A stretch of 17,548 nt of DNA from Pleurotus ostreatus/Saccharomyces cerevisiae fusant (taxonomy: Eukaryota > Opisthokonta): assembly GCA_024196135.1 (NCBI GenBank), contig JAMQCK010000697.1, positions 1 to 17,548 of the forward strand. Direction: 5' to 3'. The position numbers and the translations under genes are program-made. The notes below the pieces were generated by a model, which was not told where the DNA came from, made no database searches, and saw nothing but the letters and a program-made list of their open reading frames with translations. Shown one piece after another: positions 1 to 9,162 of this stretch (position 1 is its first letter; the number at the start of each line of letters is the position of its first letter).

Positions 1-6
1 AACGGT

Positions 7-1734
7 ATGCGTGTTACAGGCGACGGCACCATGGCCGCTAGCGACGGCGATTGGCAAGTTATCGCGCGGGACTGGTGGAGGACGCCCGTGGAGGGGGCGA
101 CATGGGTAGATGCGGAGTGCAAACAGGGAGGCGACGGCAGCGAGGAGGCGGTGTGGCCACCGGCCCCCCGCGCGCGCGGGCCCGTGGTGCACATACGGGC
201 GGGCGAGCCCTGCGGGAGCAGCAGCAGGCGCTCCGCGGACGACATGCGGCTCAGCACCGAGCTGCCGGGCGTGCGCGGCGCAAGCGATGTGCTGGCCGAT
301 TACGAGGCCGCCGTCGGCTTCGACGACGGCCCGAAGTGGGACAAGCCCCTCCGAACGGACGGTTTGGACGCCAGCCTCTGGCGCGAGCTCGTCGATGCCC
401 TCACCTATGTCGACGCCCCGACCCGAACCACGACCCCCGCCGATGGCAACAGCGACGGCGACGACGAGCTCTTGTTCGACGAATCATCGCCGGCCACGAG
501 CAGCACCGGAAGTCTGCATAGGAGCACGTCCACCCTGTCCAGCCTCGACTTCAGCGAGTTGCAAGGCAGCAGCCATACTTCCTCGTGGTCGGTACCTGCC
601 ACGCCGAAGGTCGCCCCCGTGGACGTCGTCGTCGAAAGTCCGGAACAGGAGCTCCACGACCCGTTGTCATCAAGCCCTCGCAGGACGATAACAGCATCCC
701 CCATCCCCTCGTCTACTTCACCCACCCCCTCGTTCACGTTCCCCACGCTCGACGTCCCGGCCGTCAAGATCATCAAGGACGACCAGGGGTTCTACTCCCA
801 AGTCGATGACGGTACTTCGGAGTCCCTACTTCCACCCTTCCTGCACGACGCTGCCGCACGCCGCCGTCGCCCGCAGTCCAAGACCCGCGCTATCGTTGAC
901 AGTCTGCGCAATCCAGCGATGCACGACTCGGGCTACGGCAAGATCGGTATGGTGCGTAGCGGCCGGAAGACGTCTGGTACGGTCGACCCCTTGGAGTTAC
1001 CCACGCCATCGTCCTCCGCCTCATCCTCGGGAGCAGGCTCGCTCGACGTACCCACACCGTCATCCTCGTCCCGTGATAGCAGCCGGAGCAGCTCTGAGCG
1101 CCGCTCGCTATCGGACGACGACGGTTGGTTCGAGACATCACCTGCACCTGCACCTGCACCGGCGCGTCCCCAGTCTCCCCAACGTCCGTCGCTCACCACT
1201 CAGAGGCATGAACATGCGGAGGCTGCACGCGAGCGCTTCCTTGCGCTCAATCGCGCCCGGTTCGAGCCGCCGACACCGCCGCCCCAACCCGCCGAGGAGG
1301 AGCAGCCACAGCAGCATCAGCGCTCTACCTCCGCGGGCTCACAGCAGTCCCCGTCGTCGTCCCAGAAGGGCAAGCATTCGCGCTCAGCGTCCAAGACGTC
1401 GCGCAAGCATCGACGTAGTGGGTCGAAGTCTGTATCGGTATCGACGCCTGCACCACCGCCCGAACCCGTGCCCGTACCTCCTCCTACTTCTCATCCCATC
1501 TTCTATCCTGGCTACGGCGCGTTCATGCCACAGGCGGCGTACGGGCCGATGTACGGTGCGCCGATGCCACCGCAACCACCGGCCCAGCCCCTGTTTGTGC
1601 CGCAGTATGCGCCTCCGCAGGCCATGTACGCGCCAGCCCTCCCGCCACCGTTGCTCAGCCCGTCGATGGCCATGAAGCCGCACATGATCAAGTTCATGAG
1701 CCCGATGACCGCCGTCCCGCGCATGCGCAACTGA
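7..1734 (+). CDS. Ser/Pro-rich disordered protein, function unknown (5' end uncertain)
   Basis: One open frame of 575 codons ends with TGA at 1732-1734. I do not recognise the family. The N-terminal 150 residues are the most ordered, with Trp-containing stretches and an acidic patch near residue 150. From there to about residue 390 the chain is dominated by Ser, Thr and Pro. An Ala-Pro alternation lies near 1141-1170 and a basic Ser/Lys/Arg/His block near 1366-1430. The C-terminal 100 residues are rich in Pro, Tyr, Met and Gln, suggesting a flexible region. There is no signal peptide or membrane span. The frame is open to the left edge. The ATG at 31 has a better context (cacc before it, G after) than the ATG at 7, and an acceptor-like ttacag lies at 14-19, so upstream exons are possible. 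Long low-stop composition and sustained codon bias make it likely coding. Nuclear or cytoplasmic scaffold or regulator would be a guess only. Confidence 0.6.
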   Translation: MRVTGDGTMAASDGDWQVIARDWWRTPVEGATWVDAECKQGGDGSEEAVWPPAPRARGPVVHIRAGEPCGSSSRRSADDMRLSTELPGVRGASDVLADYEAAVGFDDGPKWDKPLRTDGLDASLWRELVDALTYVDAPTRTTTPADGNSDGDDELLFDESSPATSSTGSLHRSTSTLSSLDFSELQGSSHTSSWSVPATPKVAPVDVVVESPEQELHDPLSSSPRRTITASPIPSSTSPTPSFTFPTLDVPAVKIIKDDQGFYSQVDDGTSESLLPPFLHDAAARRRRPQSKTRAIVDSLRNPAMHDSGYGKIGMVRSGRKTSGTVDPLELPTPSSSASSSGAGSLDVPTPSSSSRDSSRSSSERRSLSDDDGWFETSPAPAPAPARPQSPQRPSLTTQRHEHAEAARERFLALNRARFEPPTPPPQPAEEEQPQQHQRSTSAGSQQSPSSSQKGKHSRSASKTSRKHRRSGSKSVSVSTPAPPPEPVPVPPPTSHPIFYPGYGAFMPQAAYGPMYGAPMPPQPPAQPLFVPQYAPPQAMYAPALPPPLLSPSMAMKPHMIKFMSPMTAVPRMRN

Positions 1735-2837
1735 TCGGCCCCTTCCCTCTCCCCATCAGTAGTTACGCTCCCCTATGATCACCACTGCACTGTTCCTTTC
1801 CTTATATTTCTTTCTCCTCCCCCTTCCTCTCGCCCACCCCACGAGCTGCCGCTCGTCCTTATGTCTTCCCTACGCATGTTTGTTATCCTTCTGCCCGTAA
1901 GTAGCCGTTATTGCGCGTACTTATTTCTCCTCTTGTCATGATCTTATTCACCACATACGTGCATACGTTTATACGCCCATACGCATTCCTCTGTCGCGCC
2001 TGGCTCGCTGATCTCTTGTTTGACCTAGTAGTCCTGTACGCGGCACCGATGCCTGTGCATACGCCCTTCACGCCCATGTTTGGTATATATTGTTCTCTTT
2101 CCTCGTATTTAGCATGTTCGAGCGGACATTTCCATGCTCAGCTCAATCAAACTCCTTAACTTTTCGCCTTTCGTCCGATGCCCAGGTCGTTCCGTATTGA
2201 GGTCGAATATGACCGTCGTGGGAGGCGGCCCAAAAGTTGTCGGTCCATCTTGGACCGGGATCAAAAGAGGTTCAACTTCTTGCTTCCCACGCCCATGACC
2301 TCAGCGCTCCTCACCAACTTGAACGATTGTTGGATGCGAAACGGGGAGCTCTGATAACTTGCTGATGCCTTCGCCTGTGGCAGTTATTTGTACACCTCCG
2401 AGGCTTCTGTCGCTGCTCTCTGGCCTCGGACTTTGGACTGCCCTGGGAAATTACTTTCTGTCGAGGGCCTTGAGGAAGATATTCTCTCTGAGGGCTAATA
2501 AATGCGAGTGTTCAAAATATACAGCAAAGCCAGCAGGTAAGCTGAACGACTTTTCCGCAGCATGGCGTGAACGCCAAGGTCGTTGCCCTCAGCAACAATT
2601 TCGACTGCCACTCCATTGACCGGACGATCCATTGACGGAGGTGAATTTCGTGACGCAAAGTCCTGCTTCGTTGTGCACATCGTCTTCTCCGAGGGCCGTC
2701 TACCAGACGAAACACGATCTCAGACAGGTTGCAACCACTGGACGCATTTATCATGCACTCCCCGACCACATTCTCTGCTCCACCTCGTTTATTGAGCGCA
2801 CCCCATGACGCTACCAGTGTTTTTCCTTGGCATCCAG
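1735..2837. other. Intergenic stretch between the Ser/Pro-rich gene and the aerolysin-like gene
   Basis: About 1.1 kb without a convincing gene. The first 400 bases are pyrimidine-rich and AT-richer than the coding regions, as expected for a 3' UTR. The longer open frames here begin at TTG rather than ATG and resemble no family. A perfect short hairpin lies at 2241-2257. The last few hundred bases should hold the promoter of the aerolysin-like gene. Confidence 0.6.
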
Positions 2838-2846
2838 TATAAAAGG
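2838..2846 (+). promoter_or_regulatory. TATA box of the aerolysin-like gene
   Basis: The sequence TATAAAAGG at 2838-2846 is a consensus TATA element. It lies about 93 bases before the ATG at 2939, and a pyrimidine-rich leader follows. This is the strongest core-promoter signal in the window and suggests a strong, possibly condition-specific promoter. Confidence 0.7.
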
Positions 2847-2938
2847 TGAGCTCCCTCAGCTACTTTCAGCATTGGTCCCGGTTCTTCGTTCATTCTCATC
2901 CACTTTCCCTGTTCTCCCCGTCGTCTCCCTTGTTCGCC

Positions 2939-4022
2939 ATGGCCCGCTTGTCCTTCATCTTCGCCACCCTGGCCTTTGCCGTGATCGGCAGCGCGTCCCC
3001 CGCGCCGGAGCGCACCTTCGTTGGTGTCCCCCGTGAGGCTTCGAAGCTCGCCTTCGACACCGTCACGAAGCGCACGCTCGCGTACGACGCGCGCGGCACG
3101 TATCTTGGCCTCGTCGAGCGCGACCCGACCCCCCAACGTCGGGAGGGTGGCGCGTGCAGCGCGCTGAGCGCCGACGACGCGCAGAAGCTGCCCGGCTGGG
3201 ACCAGCTTGAGAACAAGGCGAACGACAATTGGGGCGATGGCTCGCGCAACATCGTGACCAACGATGAGGACGTGAGTGCGAGTTGCTTGGGGACTGTGGA
3301 TCGTGTGACTGACTCGCTTCCAGTTCCCGACGCAGCCGGCGCAGGTCTGCGCTGAGGACGCCGGCGACATCACCATCGACGGCGACCCCAAGTGCACGAC
3401 CCAGACCCAGTCGCTCGACACTGAGGTCAAGGGCACCAACGGCACAGCGACGGTCAGCCAGACCACGGGCACCAAATTCACCTCCGAGCAGACCGTCTCT
3501 CGTAAGTCCCCCCTACCAACCTCTTCCCTTCTTCCGCCATCTAACCTCCCCTCAGAGGAATCCTCCATCGCCATCGGCGAGACCGTCGACGTCAAGGTCG
3601 GCATCCCCGAGATCGCCGACGTCACCTCCTCTACCTCCCTGTCTACCACCTTCACCAACACGCTCTCCAAGTCGACGTCCTCCGAGTCGAACCAGCAGAC
3701 GACGCAGACGGTCGCGATCGCGGTGGCGAAGGACAAGTCGTGCAAAGTCAACTTTGAGGTGAAGACGTGCACGACGCAGGGCTCGGGCCAGATCCCGTTC
3801 GTGGCTGAGGGCTGGGTTTGGTTTGAGTACGAGGATAAGACGGAGGACCACTACAAGTGTATGTTCACCGAGTCTTCTGTTGGAGTGTACGGGCTGACCC
3901 GCATCGCAGGGGCTCTCAAGATCGAGGACATCATCACCAAGAAGGAGGATCGCTCGACCTACATGAAGTTCGACGCGCAGGTCGACAGCGACACCCAGGG
4001 CGAGTACAAGGCGGAGTGCTAA
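2939..4022 (+). CDS. Secreted aerolysin-like (ETX/MTX2-type) beta-pore-forming protein
   Basis: Four exons (2939-3271, 3324-3501, 3556-3858, 3910-4022) joined by GT-AG introns of 52, 54 and 51 nt give 308 residues. Residues 1-20 form a signal peptide (Arg near the start, a hydrophobic core, then GSAS before PAPE), so secretion is expected. Residues 72-115 contain the segment with GWDQLENKA and NWGDGSRNIVTND. Residues 150-230 alternate Ser/Thr with hydrophobic residues in two runs separated by VGIPEIADVTSS. This pattern is characteristic of the membrane-inserting hairpin region of the aerolysin/epsilon-toxin/MTX2 superfamily. A Trp-rich strand pair (GWVWFEY near 256-262) and a final Cys follow. 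Six Cys in the mature chain allow three disulfides. Such proteins are widespread in basidiomycetes, mostly unstudied, with defence or development suggested. The assignment rests on pattern recognition. Membrane activity is inferred, not shown. Confidence 0.7.
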
Positions 4023-4556
4023 GCTCCTCGCTTGCGAGCTCTCGACCCAAGCATCTCTTCCGCTCCCTCGCTCACCGAAGTGATGAACCCCGAACGAGCC
4101 TACTGTACACGATCGCTTATTCACGAACGCACCTCCCTAGACCTGAGCGGTGCTTATTTATCTGTTGGGCCTAGTGCAGGCCCTCACGTCTGTCTTTTCT
4201 GTATTTATAGATGCGTATACTACCGACCGCATACTAGTCAATCAATAACTTATCTTGCTTCGCGATTATGACTTGCCTGCATGGTCTGCTTCAACGGCTT
4301 CACTAGCGATGGTCTGGAGGCCAGTTTGGCGCAGCTGGCGACCACGAGCACGATTTTCTACAACCGCCATTATCACACGTTTTCCGTGAGTCCTTTCAAG
4401 CTCCGGGCTTGGTCTTCGTCAACAGATACACAAGATACAAATACAGGTTGCGTGAGTTACCATTGGTACATTTGTTGGTTTCCGTGAACATGTCCTGCGA
4501 TTAGAATCCCGTCAGCTTTGTCCCTGAGAACAAGTAGGCATGGGCAGGCGCACCGT
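4023..4556. other. Convergent intergenic region, 3' UTRs
   Basis: This 534-base gap lies between two genes that converge on it, so it should hold both 3' UTRs and terminators. An AT-richer part at 4150-4270 could serve polyadenylation. The 68-codon ATG frame at 4281-4487 resembles nothing and has odd composition. No RNA gene or repeat was seen. Confidence 0.55.
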
Positions 4557-5433
4557 TCAGTTGCAGCGCCGCTTGCGCCCCGCCACGACTACCTGCCCGA
4601 CTTTGACCGCGGCGGCCTTCATGTCTCCAGATACATCATCGAGATCGTTAACGGCGACGTCAACATCATCCGCCAGCGTCGCCCAGTTCTTGTCCTGGGA
4701 CGCATCACCCTCCAGTGTCCTGCCATCTTTCACGCCGAGGAGAAACTTCGATCGGGCCTCGAAGGTGGCGGTCTGGATATCTTGAGCCAGGTCAGCGAGC
4801 GCGACCACGTTCGCCCGAATGTTCGCCAGCATCGCGCGTCCTGCGGTCAGTACAACCATACGAGAGGAGGGCTTTACCAGCTTGCACCGCGTCACGACGG
4901 GTAGGGAGGCCTTGTACAGCGCGCGGCGCACGGGAGACGAGGACGTGAACGACCTTGCGATGACCTGGTCCAACTTGCACAACGCCTCGATCGCGCGGTT
5001 GAACGCCCCTATTGCATCGCCCCACGCATTGATCACATACTGGTACATATCCCTAATCTGCCAAAGCCACCCGGTCAGTTTATCGTCCGGAGGAACCACG
5101 CACATTGACAAGGGCTGCATAACATCCGCCAGAGTATCCACCGCAGTCGAGGCCTCGAAGAACGCAGTGCGGAGGAGGTGCACGGTCTCCTGGAAGACCT
5201 TCGCGACCTTGGAGTCGCGCGCGGAGGCGGCGAGCTGTCTGGCAAAAGCGAGCAGGTCAGTCTTGACATTGCGCATGTAGCCGAGCATGTGTCGAGCGGG
5301 TTGCAAGAGAGACAAAAGGTTCATGTTCTGCAAACGAAACAAAAAGTCAGAATGAGATCGGGGACAGACACTCGCCTAAGGTGGCGGGTGGCCTGCTTCA
5401 GAAACGCACCGGAATCTTATAGGCCTTCGCCAT
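4557..5433 (-). CDS. All-helical protein of unknown family, paralogue A
   Basis: Two exons on the minus strand (5433-5410 and 5327-4557) joined by an 82-nt GT-AG intron (GTGCGT donor, TTTGCAG acceptor) give 264 residues. The intron has an in-frame stop just after the donor, so splicing is required for the ATG at 5433. The predicted chain is almost entirely helical, with regular hydrophobic spacing, few Gly/Pro except at apparent helix breaks, no signal peptide and a basic tail (GRKRRCN). I do not recognise the family. The gene at 9163-10013 is a diverged paralogue: FQET (53-56), VDTLA (71-75), PVVTRCKLV (151-159) and DKNW (220-223) match collinear motifs there at near-constant offsets of 7-9 residues, and the exon pattern is the same. 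A cytosolic helical bundle is the most that can be said. A pore-forming or signalling helical domain is possible but unsupported. Confidence 0.7.
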
Positions 5434-5809
5434 CGCTAAATGTACTAGTGTAGCGTAGGAGAGAAGAGACCAAAAGATCCTCGCGTGTCAGAAACAGCAG
5501 GTCGTCAGAGGGAGACAATGGTGGCCGAACAAAGCGCGAGCGCAGTGGCGCCCGCGATTATAAGGAAGATCGGCAATCTCCGGTCCGCATGCTCCTCACG
5601 TGATCTCACGATTCCCATCCCGCCGAATGTTTAACTTGAAATCACTTCCATGCTTGCAGGCGTTGCTGTTACGGATGCGCTGACGACGTTAAATTTCATC
5701 TAATGTTTCACCCGTCTGTCAGACCAAAGAAGGTGGGTGGGGCTGTAGATATACAGTTAAATTGTGATTACCTCAACGTCGACGAAGGGGTCACGCAGGA
5801 GTTTCGACC
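5434..5809. other. Upstream region of helical paralogue A, after the 3' end of the dehydrogenase gene
   Basis: The two flanking genes run in the same (minus) direction, so this 376-base gap should hold the dehydrogenase 3' UTR and the paralogue A promoter. A weak TATA-like TTATAA lies at 5558-5563, about 125 bases before the ATG at 5433. A CACGTG E-box-like site lies near 5597-5602. No coding sequence was seen. Confidence 0.45.
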
Positions 5810-7017
5810 TTAGTAGTCGTAGAATCCCTTTCCACTCTTCTTGCCATACCAACCGGCGTCAACCATCCGCTCCAGGAGTATGGACGGGCGGTATTTAGAG
5901 TCGCCCGTGCCGGTGTAAAGTGTTTGCTGGATGGCGAGGCAGGTGTCGAGACCGATGCTGAGGGAGGAATTAGCATTCAATGGAGAGGCAGGGAAAGACA
6001 CGTTGAAAGCAACAGTTCATCGGTTATAATGGGTACGTACAAGTCTGCCAGTTGTAACGGACCCATGGGGTGGTTCATGCCCAGCTTGAGCGTGGTGTCG
6101 ATATCCTCGCGCGTCGCGGTGCCCTTCTCGAGACACATGATGGCCTGTGTGGTAGTGTGAGTATGACCCACACATTCAATACCACCAAGACTGACCTCGT
6201 TAATGAAGGGCATGAGCAGCGCATTCGAGACGAATCCTGGGACATCTTTCGATACAGTGACCGTCTTCCCGCAGTCGATCGCGAATGACCGTGCGCGCTC
6301 AAGAGTTTCCGGATGTGTTTGCAAGGCGGAGATGAGTTCGACGAGTTTCTGTTGAAGAAAGAGGTGAGACCAGATCGGGAGCACGATGGTCAATGGACGC
6401 TTACCATGACAGGTACCGGGTTGAAGAAGTGAAGGCCTGGGAGGGGCATTAGGGACAGTAACGCACGGACACAGAGCACGCACCCACAACACGTCCCGCG
6501 CTGTGCTTCCCCTCCTCAGAGGCTGCACTAGACCCTTGCGGGATCGTGGCGGCAGCAATCTTGGTGATGGATATTGAGCTCGTATTCGACGCAAGGATCG
6601 CGCCTGGCTGGAGCTCGGCCGCAAGCGACGCGAAGATCTTCTCCTTTAAGGACAGGTTCTCCGAGACAGCCTAGCAAAGTGCACATTTAGCCAGCCCTCT
6701 TGGCCATCCTAGCACTGCAAACGCACCTCAACCACCATATCCACATCCCTCAACGCCTTCAGACCCTCGGAGGGGCCGACAGGACGTACGCGCTCGCGCG
6801 CCTCCTTCGCGTCGATGCTCTGGATCTTGCCCTTGTTCACGTCCTTCTCCAGGAGCTTGTCCATGAGCGCGAGCCCCTTCGTGATCTGGTCCTGCGAGCG
6901 ATCGTGTAGAAGGACGGGGACCTTGGCGCGTAAGGCCGCGACGAACGCGATGCCGGTGCCCATCTGGCCGGCGCCGAGAACACCCAGCGTCCGGATGCCG
7001 TGTGCGGTAGCAGCCAT
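5810..7017 (-). CDS. 3-hydroxyacyl-CoA (3-hydroxybutyryl-CoA) dehydrogenase
   Basis: Six minus-strand exons (7017-6727, 6670-6484, 6436-6405, 6348-6196, 6144-6041, 5957-5810) with 47-83 nt introns give 304 residues, normal for the family. The enzyme oxidises L-3-hydroxyacyl-CoA to 3-ketoacyl-CoA with NAD+, a beta-oxidation or butyrate-type step. Residues 11-24 hold the Rossmann motif [13 protein letters not shown]. The catalytic set of the human short-chain enzyme (Ser, His, Glu, Asn) maps to Ser128 in SNTSS, His162 in [10 protein letters not shown], Glu174 in KLVEL and Asn212 in GFVSN. The His-Glu and Glu-Asn spacings (12 and 38) match the human protein. The C-terminal domain has [17 protein letters not shown] and ends GKGFYDY. 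About 13 extra residues lie between Ser128 and His162. No clear mitochondrial presequence or C-terminal SKL-type signal is visible, so its location is open. It is divergent with the carrier gene at 7253. The start is chosen from the distance to the NAD motif and its context. Confidence 0.93.
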
Positions 7018-7252
7018 GGTCGTGGGTTGAGGAGGAGGAGGACGAGTTGAAGGGTAGGGGGCTTCGACGCGACGCTCGCCGGAGAACCTGGTCGAAATGA
7101 AGTGATGACCGGCGCAACCGGGGAGGATGATGGCGAGCACATGTGATTTCCCCGCAATTGAACTTGATTCCCGCGATGATGTCAACGCTTCAAAAGCTCC
7201 CGCTAGTCGACGTCGCGTCCGGTCAGCCAGTCTCCCCTTACTTCCTGCCACC
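7018..7252. promoter_or_regulatory. Shared bidirectional promoter region, dehydrogenase / peroxisomal carrier
   Basis: Only 235 bases separate the two start codons of divergent genes, so both promoters must lie here. There is no TATA box. The region has a G-rich stretch next to the dehydrogenase start (7024-7060) and CCGG elements near 7079 and 7109-7122. I found no CCTCGG, the core of the fungal FarA/FarB fatty-acid response motif. Confidence 0.6.
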
Positions 7253-8720
7253 ATGACCAGTACGCTGCCCCCCATTGTTCAAGGTGAGGGTCTTGGGATG
7301 TCTCCCAGTGTGTCTGGAAAGTTATACCGTACCTCCAGCTGTGTCAGGAGCCATAGGCTCAGCCTCTGCGAATGCTCTCGTTTACCCCCTCGATCTCATT
7401 ACTTCCCGGATACAACTGGAGAAAAGCCCACGCAGGCAGAACCCCATCCACATCTTTCGCGATATAGTTGACCGCCACGGTCTATCTGCGCTGTATACCG
7501 GTCTCTCGCCGGACACTATTGCGACCTTGCTCTCGAAGTCAGTCGCAGTCGTCCTTCTTCCATCCAATCTTGCGTAAACTGACTATCACTCAGCTTCTTC
7601 TACTTCTACTTCTACTCTTTCTTCCGCTCCCTTGTTCTGCGCAAACAGGGCTCTTCGGGCAAGAAAGTCAAGCCTCCACTCTCCATCGTCCAGGAGCTCG
7701 CCCTCGGTCTCATCGCGGGCGCCGCCTCTCGTGCGATATCAACGCCCCTCAACATCATCACTCTGCGCATGCAGAATGCGAGGGACGAGGACCAGTCTGA
7801 TGCGTCGTCTGATGAGTCCAGTGACGTCTCTTCCGAGGAGGGCGATAGCGCCACGGCGTCTTCGCTCTCTGGTGTTGTGAAGGATATCTATGAGAGGGAG
7901 GGACTGGCAGGGTTTTGGAGAGGTCAGTGAAACTGCGATAACTGCATAGAGATGAAGACTCAACGTGACGTGACACAGGATTCAAGACCACACTTCTTCT
8001 ATGCCTCAACCCATCCCTGACGCTCGTCATCTACCAGTTATGCCTGCGTGTCATTCTGCTGCCCCAGACTCGTCGACTTCGCTCCGCGGGGAAGAAAACG
8101 ACTATCAACCCCTCCCCTGGACAAGCTTTCATCGGGGGCGCCGTCGCTAGCTCGATAGGTATAACCTGCCCTCTATATCCCTCGCAATCCTTACTGATTT
8201 CTCATCCCCGCCCTTCTCAGCCTCCACCATCCTCTACCCCCTCATCCTCGCCAAGATCCGCGTGCAGGCCTCCTCGACCTCGTCCGACAACTTCCTCGAC
8301 GTCCTCCGCGAAGCATACAGCGGTAAATTCAACGAGCGGCGGCATCATGGACATTCGGCACCGCTGGCGTCGGACGACACGCCCAGCTTCAGCGACGTGG
8401 TGGGGGAGAAGGTGCCGGTGGAGGAGGTGCATGAGGCGCAGGAGAAAGCTGTTCGCGAGGCGCAGGAGAAGGCTGTCCGTGAGGCGCAGGAGAGGGCCGT
8501 TCGCGAAACGCAGAGTAACGTTCGCGAGGCGGAGGATGGGACCGCCCATGAAGCCGTCCATACGCGCAAAGCACGCCCCACCGGCCTCGCAGCGCTCTAC
8601 CAGGGCCTCGAGATGCAGATCCTGAAGGGCTTCTTCGGGCAGGGAGTGACGTTCCTGGTCAAGCGGCGCATCGAGCAGGTGGTCGTGGATGCGTACGTGA
8701 GGCGATATCCGAGACGATGA
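7253..8720 (+). CDS. Peroxisomal adenine nucleotide transporter-like mitochondrial carrier (Ant1/PMP34 type)
   Basis: Five exons (7253-7283, 7339-7537, 7594-7922, 7979-8158, 8221-8720) with 55-62 nt GT-AG introns give 412 residues. This is a six-helix solute carrier with three repeats. Repeat signatures are YPLDLITSRIQ (27-37), TPLNIITLRMQ (127-137, acidic residue replaced by Asn) and YPLILAKIRVQ (252-262, degenerate). The second and third forms point to the peroxisomal Ant1/PMP34/PMP47 branch, which exchanges ATP/AMP to feed acyl-CoA synthetase inside peroxisomes. Helix 2 starts with an aromatic run (NFFYFYFYSFF). Two loops are enlarged: an acidic Ser/Asp/Glu insert at 138-166, and a loop of about 100 residues (266-365) with octapeptide repeats. 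These make it longer than the usual 300-330 residues. The head-to-head partner is an acyl-CoA dehydrogenase-pathway enzyme, which fits a beta-oxidation role. Substrate is inferred from subfamily resemblance only. Confidence 0.85.
8427..8540 (+). repeat. In-frame 24-bp tandem repeat in the carrier gene
   Basis: Three full 24-bp units (8427-8450, 8451-8474, 8475-8498) and two shortened 21-bp units (8499-8519, 8520-8540) encode V-R-E-A-Q-E-K-A-like octapeptides. The units differ mostly at third codon positions. They add a charged, probably helical arm to the last loop of the carrier. Confidence 0.85.
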
Positions 8721-9162
8721 GAGAGGTATCTTAGGGATGATCACGAGTTCTGCTGAGGGCCTGTATCTAGCTGTGATGCAATGGAATATGATGACTCGCA
8801 ATTTTTCTGGGTGATGTTTGCGAGCGCATCCGTACGGTCAAGACGGCACTCAATCTTCAGTCTGACAGTCACGATGTCGACTCGTACAGTACTCGAGGGT
8901 TTTCGCAGGGCGTATAGCCCATGGCGGATGGTATATGATGCACGCCCCCACGCAGTCCGAGTGTTCACAACCATTTCCAGGGCCATATAAATGGCGTTTT
9001 TTGAGTTACATTGAGCAGCAAGAAACAGGTTCACAGAGAAGATACAACGATCGCGAAACAAACAAACAGACAGATAGACAGACAAACAAACAGAGGAAAA
9101 AGAACACCAAGACAACCGCGGTTAGCATCACAGCGGCGCGCGCACCACCTAGCCCTGCTGCG
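8721..9162. other. Convergent intergenic region, 3' UTRs
   Basis: This 442-base gap lies between the carrier and helical paralogue B, which converge on it. It contains the AACA/GACA microsatellite at 9056-9094. No gene or RNA was recognised. A TATAAA-like string near 8984-8991 is unlikely to be a promoter in this setting. Confidence 0.55.
9056..9094. repeat. Imperfect AACA/GACA tetranucleotide microsatellite
   Basis: About 39 bases of alternating AACA, GACA and GATA units sit just beyond the stop codon of helical paralogue B, probably in its 3' UTR. A locus of this kind is prone to length variation between strains. Confidence 0.85.

Noticed and set aside
1911..2619. Plus-strand open frames at 1911-2159 and 2359-2619 as small genes
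   Set aside because: They begin at TTG, have mixed composition, resemble no family and lie in AT-richer intergenic DNA.
4281..4487. 68-codon ATG frame after the aerolysin-like gene
   Set aside because: No recognisable features, Cys/Trp/Tyr-rich random composition, and it lies in the 3' UTR area between convergent genes.
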